Below are positions 22,655-23,726 of a stretch of DNA of 23,726 nucleotides, in pieces; within the stretch, counting starts at the first letter, position 1, and each line of letters begins with the position of its first letter. The translations under genes and the position numbers were made by a program. Source of the DNA: an uncultured Collinsella sp. (GTDB lineage: Bacteria; Actinomycetota; Coriobacteriia; Coriobacteriales; Coriobacteriaceae); contig UQMO01000034.1 of NCBI GenBank assembly GCA_900542125.1, positions 1-23,726 of the forward strand, written 5' to 3'. The notes under the pieces were generated by a model. It did not search any database. It saw only the letters and a list, made by a program, of their open reading frames with translations, and was not told the DNA's origin.

Positions 22655-23514
22655 TACTTGAGCACCCAATTATCGAAAGACAAACCATAGCTTGAATATT
22701 TATCGCAGAGGTCCTTGACCGTGCCGTCCTCGTAGAGCGCCTTGAGCGACTCGGCTACAGCATCGGCCGACTTGGTGTCGCCCTTCTTAAAGCCAACGGC
22801 GTAGTGCTCGCTGGACAGCGGCTCATCAAGCTGCGTATAGGCATCGGGCTTGGCGGCAAGCTGATACTGGGCAATCGAAAGGTCGCACGCCACGGCATCG
22901 ACCGCGCCGCTCTCGAGCTGCATAAAGGCCGTGTTGTACTCGCCGATCGTGTCGAGCGTGGCAAACGTCGCTGCCAGATCCTTCTGGTCACCCTCAAGCA
23001 CGTCCTGCGCAGCGGAATCAGTCTGGGTAATCACAGTCTTGCCGGCAAGATCGTCCCAGCCCTTGATGCCCGCATCCTTCTTGACCACCAGCACCTGCTC
23101 GTTGAGCATGTACGGCTCGGAGAACGTGTAGTCGTCCTCACGGCCCTCCATGGTAAAGCCGTTCCAGATGCAGTTGATGGCGCCCGAGTTAAGCAGCGTA
23201 TCCTTGGCGTCCCAGTCGATGGCCTCGTATTTGACCTCCCAGCCCTGCTTATCGGCAACAGCCTTGGCCAGATCGAGATCAAAGCCGGTGTACTCGCCAT
23301 CGTCGCCCACAAAGCCGTACGGAGGATAGGACTTATCGAAGCCCACCACGAGCTTCTTGGACTCCGCAGCACCCTTCACATCCTTGGCCGCGGCAGAGCC
23401 AGCAGCGGAGCCCTTGCCGGCACCACCGCCGCAACCGACAAGACCAAGGCCAAGCACCGTGGCGAGCGAGCCGGCTAGACCAACAAACTGACGACGAGAC
23501 ATATCGGTGTTCAT
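22654..23514 (-). CDS. Amino-acid ABC transporter substrate-binding lipoprotein
   Basis: Predicted protein of 286 residues. It opens with a signal containing SRRQFVGLAG, a twin-arginine-like motif, a hydrophobic segment and lipobox LVGC at about 25-28, so the mature protein is likely lipid-anchored outside the membrane. A Gly/Ser/Ala-rich tether follows. From residue about 54 it is a family 3 (SBP_bac_3) binding protein: LVVGFDKSYPPYGFVGDDGEYTGFDLDLAKAV, then DWDAKDTLLNSGAINCIWNGFTMEGREDDYTFSEPYMLNEQ, where the Arg of GRED typically contacts the amino-acid carboxylate. AAGGGGG precedes the ATG. It is first in the operon and sets specificity; the exact amino acid is not readable. An operator-like cluster lies just upstream. 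Confidence 0.94.
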   Translation of the reverse strand: MNTDMSRRQFVGLAGSLATVLGLGLVGCGGGAGKGSAAGSAAAKDVKGAAESKKLVVGFDKSYPPYGFVGDDGEYTGFDLDLAKAVADKQGWEVKYEAIDWDAKDTLLNSGAINCIWNGFTMEGREDDYTFSEPYMLNEQVLVVKKDAGIKGWDDLAGKTVITQTDSAAQDVLEGDQKDLAATFATLDTIGEYNTAFMQLESGAVDAVACDLSIAQYQLAAKPDAYTQLDEPLSSEHYAVGFKKGDTKSADAVAESLKALYEDGTVKDLCDKYSSYGLSFDNWVLK

Positions 23515-23531
23515 GGTATCCCCCTTGATGG

Positions 23532-23598
23532 CACTTTAGTTAGGTAAAGTGAGTCATGTAACGTTCAGAATCATACACTTTAGCGTGATAGAGCACAA
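23532..23598 (-). promoter_or_regulatory. Promoter and operator-like repeats of the amino-acid ABC operon
   Basis: On the minus strand TTGTGC (23598 to 23593) and TATGAT (23575 to 23570) are 17 bases apart. CACTTTA (23532-23538) and TAAAGTG (23545-23551) form a perfect 7-6-7 inverted repeat downstream of the start site, and another CACTTTA (23576-23582) lies between the -35 and -10. A repressor binding these would block or loop the promoter. Confidence 0.55.
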
Positions 23599-23632
23599 GG
23601 CGAGTTTGCCCGCCGCGTGAGGGGTGTGGGGG

Positions 23633-23681
23633 TTAAGTTTCCTGCTCTACAGTCCTGCTCACGACGGAGGCCACATTAAGT
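23633..23681 (-). CDS. Possible C-terminal end of a gene cut by the window edge
   Basis: The minus frame ending with TAA at 23633-23635 reads LNVASVVSRTVEQET back to 23681, where genuine sequence stops. It could be the end of an upstream gene whose remainder is outside the contig. There are too few residues to recognise a family, and it may be chance. Confidence 0.25.
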
Positions 23682-23726
23682 CTGTCTCTTATACACATCT
23701 CCGAGCCCACGAGACGCTCATGAATC
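23682..23726. other. Illumina Nextera adapter and index (assembly contamination)
   Basis: CTGTCTCTTATACACATCT (23682-23700) is the Tn5 mosaic end used in Nextera libraries. It is followed by CCGAGCCCACGAGAC (23701-23715), the rest of the read-2 adapter, then GCTCATGA (23716-23723), which matches a Nextera i7 index, then ATC, the start of the flow-cell sequence. This is not genomic DNA. Confidence 0.97.

Noticed and set aside
23682..23700. Tn5/IS50-like transposon end
   Set aside because: The mosaic end continues directly into the Nextera adapter and index, so it is a library artefact.

Overview
The window looks like part of a Coriobacteriia chromosome, most likely Collinsella or a close relative. 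This is inferred from the high G+C, frequent AAGGAG-type ribosome binding sites, a split transketolase beside fructose-type PTS genes, an EF-G-like GTPase paralogue, and short palindromic intergenic repeats of a kind I associate with this group. No rRNA, tRNA or CRISPR array was seen. Both ends are assembly edges. Base 1 lies in the middle of an inverted-repeat element whose complete relative is at 9451-9566. The last 45 bases (23682-23726) are Illumina Nextera adapter plus index, not genome.

Left part (1-4320): a minus-strand series of a YeiH-type membrane transporter, a degenerate bacterial-enhancer-binding-protein-like regulator with a Fis-type HTH, and a small single-pass membrane protein. 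A GntR/FCD regulator is divergent from the transporter. Middle-left (4270-9445): glmS (minus, strong terminator, operator-like half-sites in its promoter), a divergent LacI-type regulator, a HAD phosphatase that converges on it, and a divergent larE with three conserved cysteines.

Centre (9419-10216): about 800 bases with no intact gene. It holds a palindromic element, two copies of a CCTGCCAAAA hairpin repeat, the C-terminal remnant of a winged-helix protein, and an AT-rich cluster of ten TCTCTCTAA-type motifs in both orientations.

Carbohydrate operon (10217-16214, minus): PTS EIIBC, GatZ/KbaZ-like protein, TalC-type transaldolase, transketolase N and C halves, PTS EIIA, with a divergent LacI regulator at 16630. 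No kinase and no GatY partner are present. This suggests sugar is imported as a phosphate, epimerised or isomerised, and fed straight into transketolase/transaldolase chemistry. Three of the gaps contain strong hairpins, one terminator-like and one with two mutually exclusive stems, so expression along the operon is probably graded.

Right part (17760-23514): a secreted or membrane-anchored DNA/RNA non-specific nuclease, an EF-G-like GTPase whose G3 and G4 motifs are degenerate, and a three-gene polar amino-acid ABC importer (binding lipoprotein, permease, ATPase) with translationally coupled overlaps and an operator-like CACTTTA/TAAAGTG cluster at its promoter.
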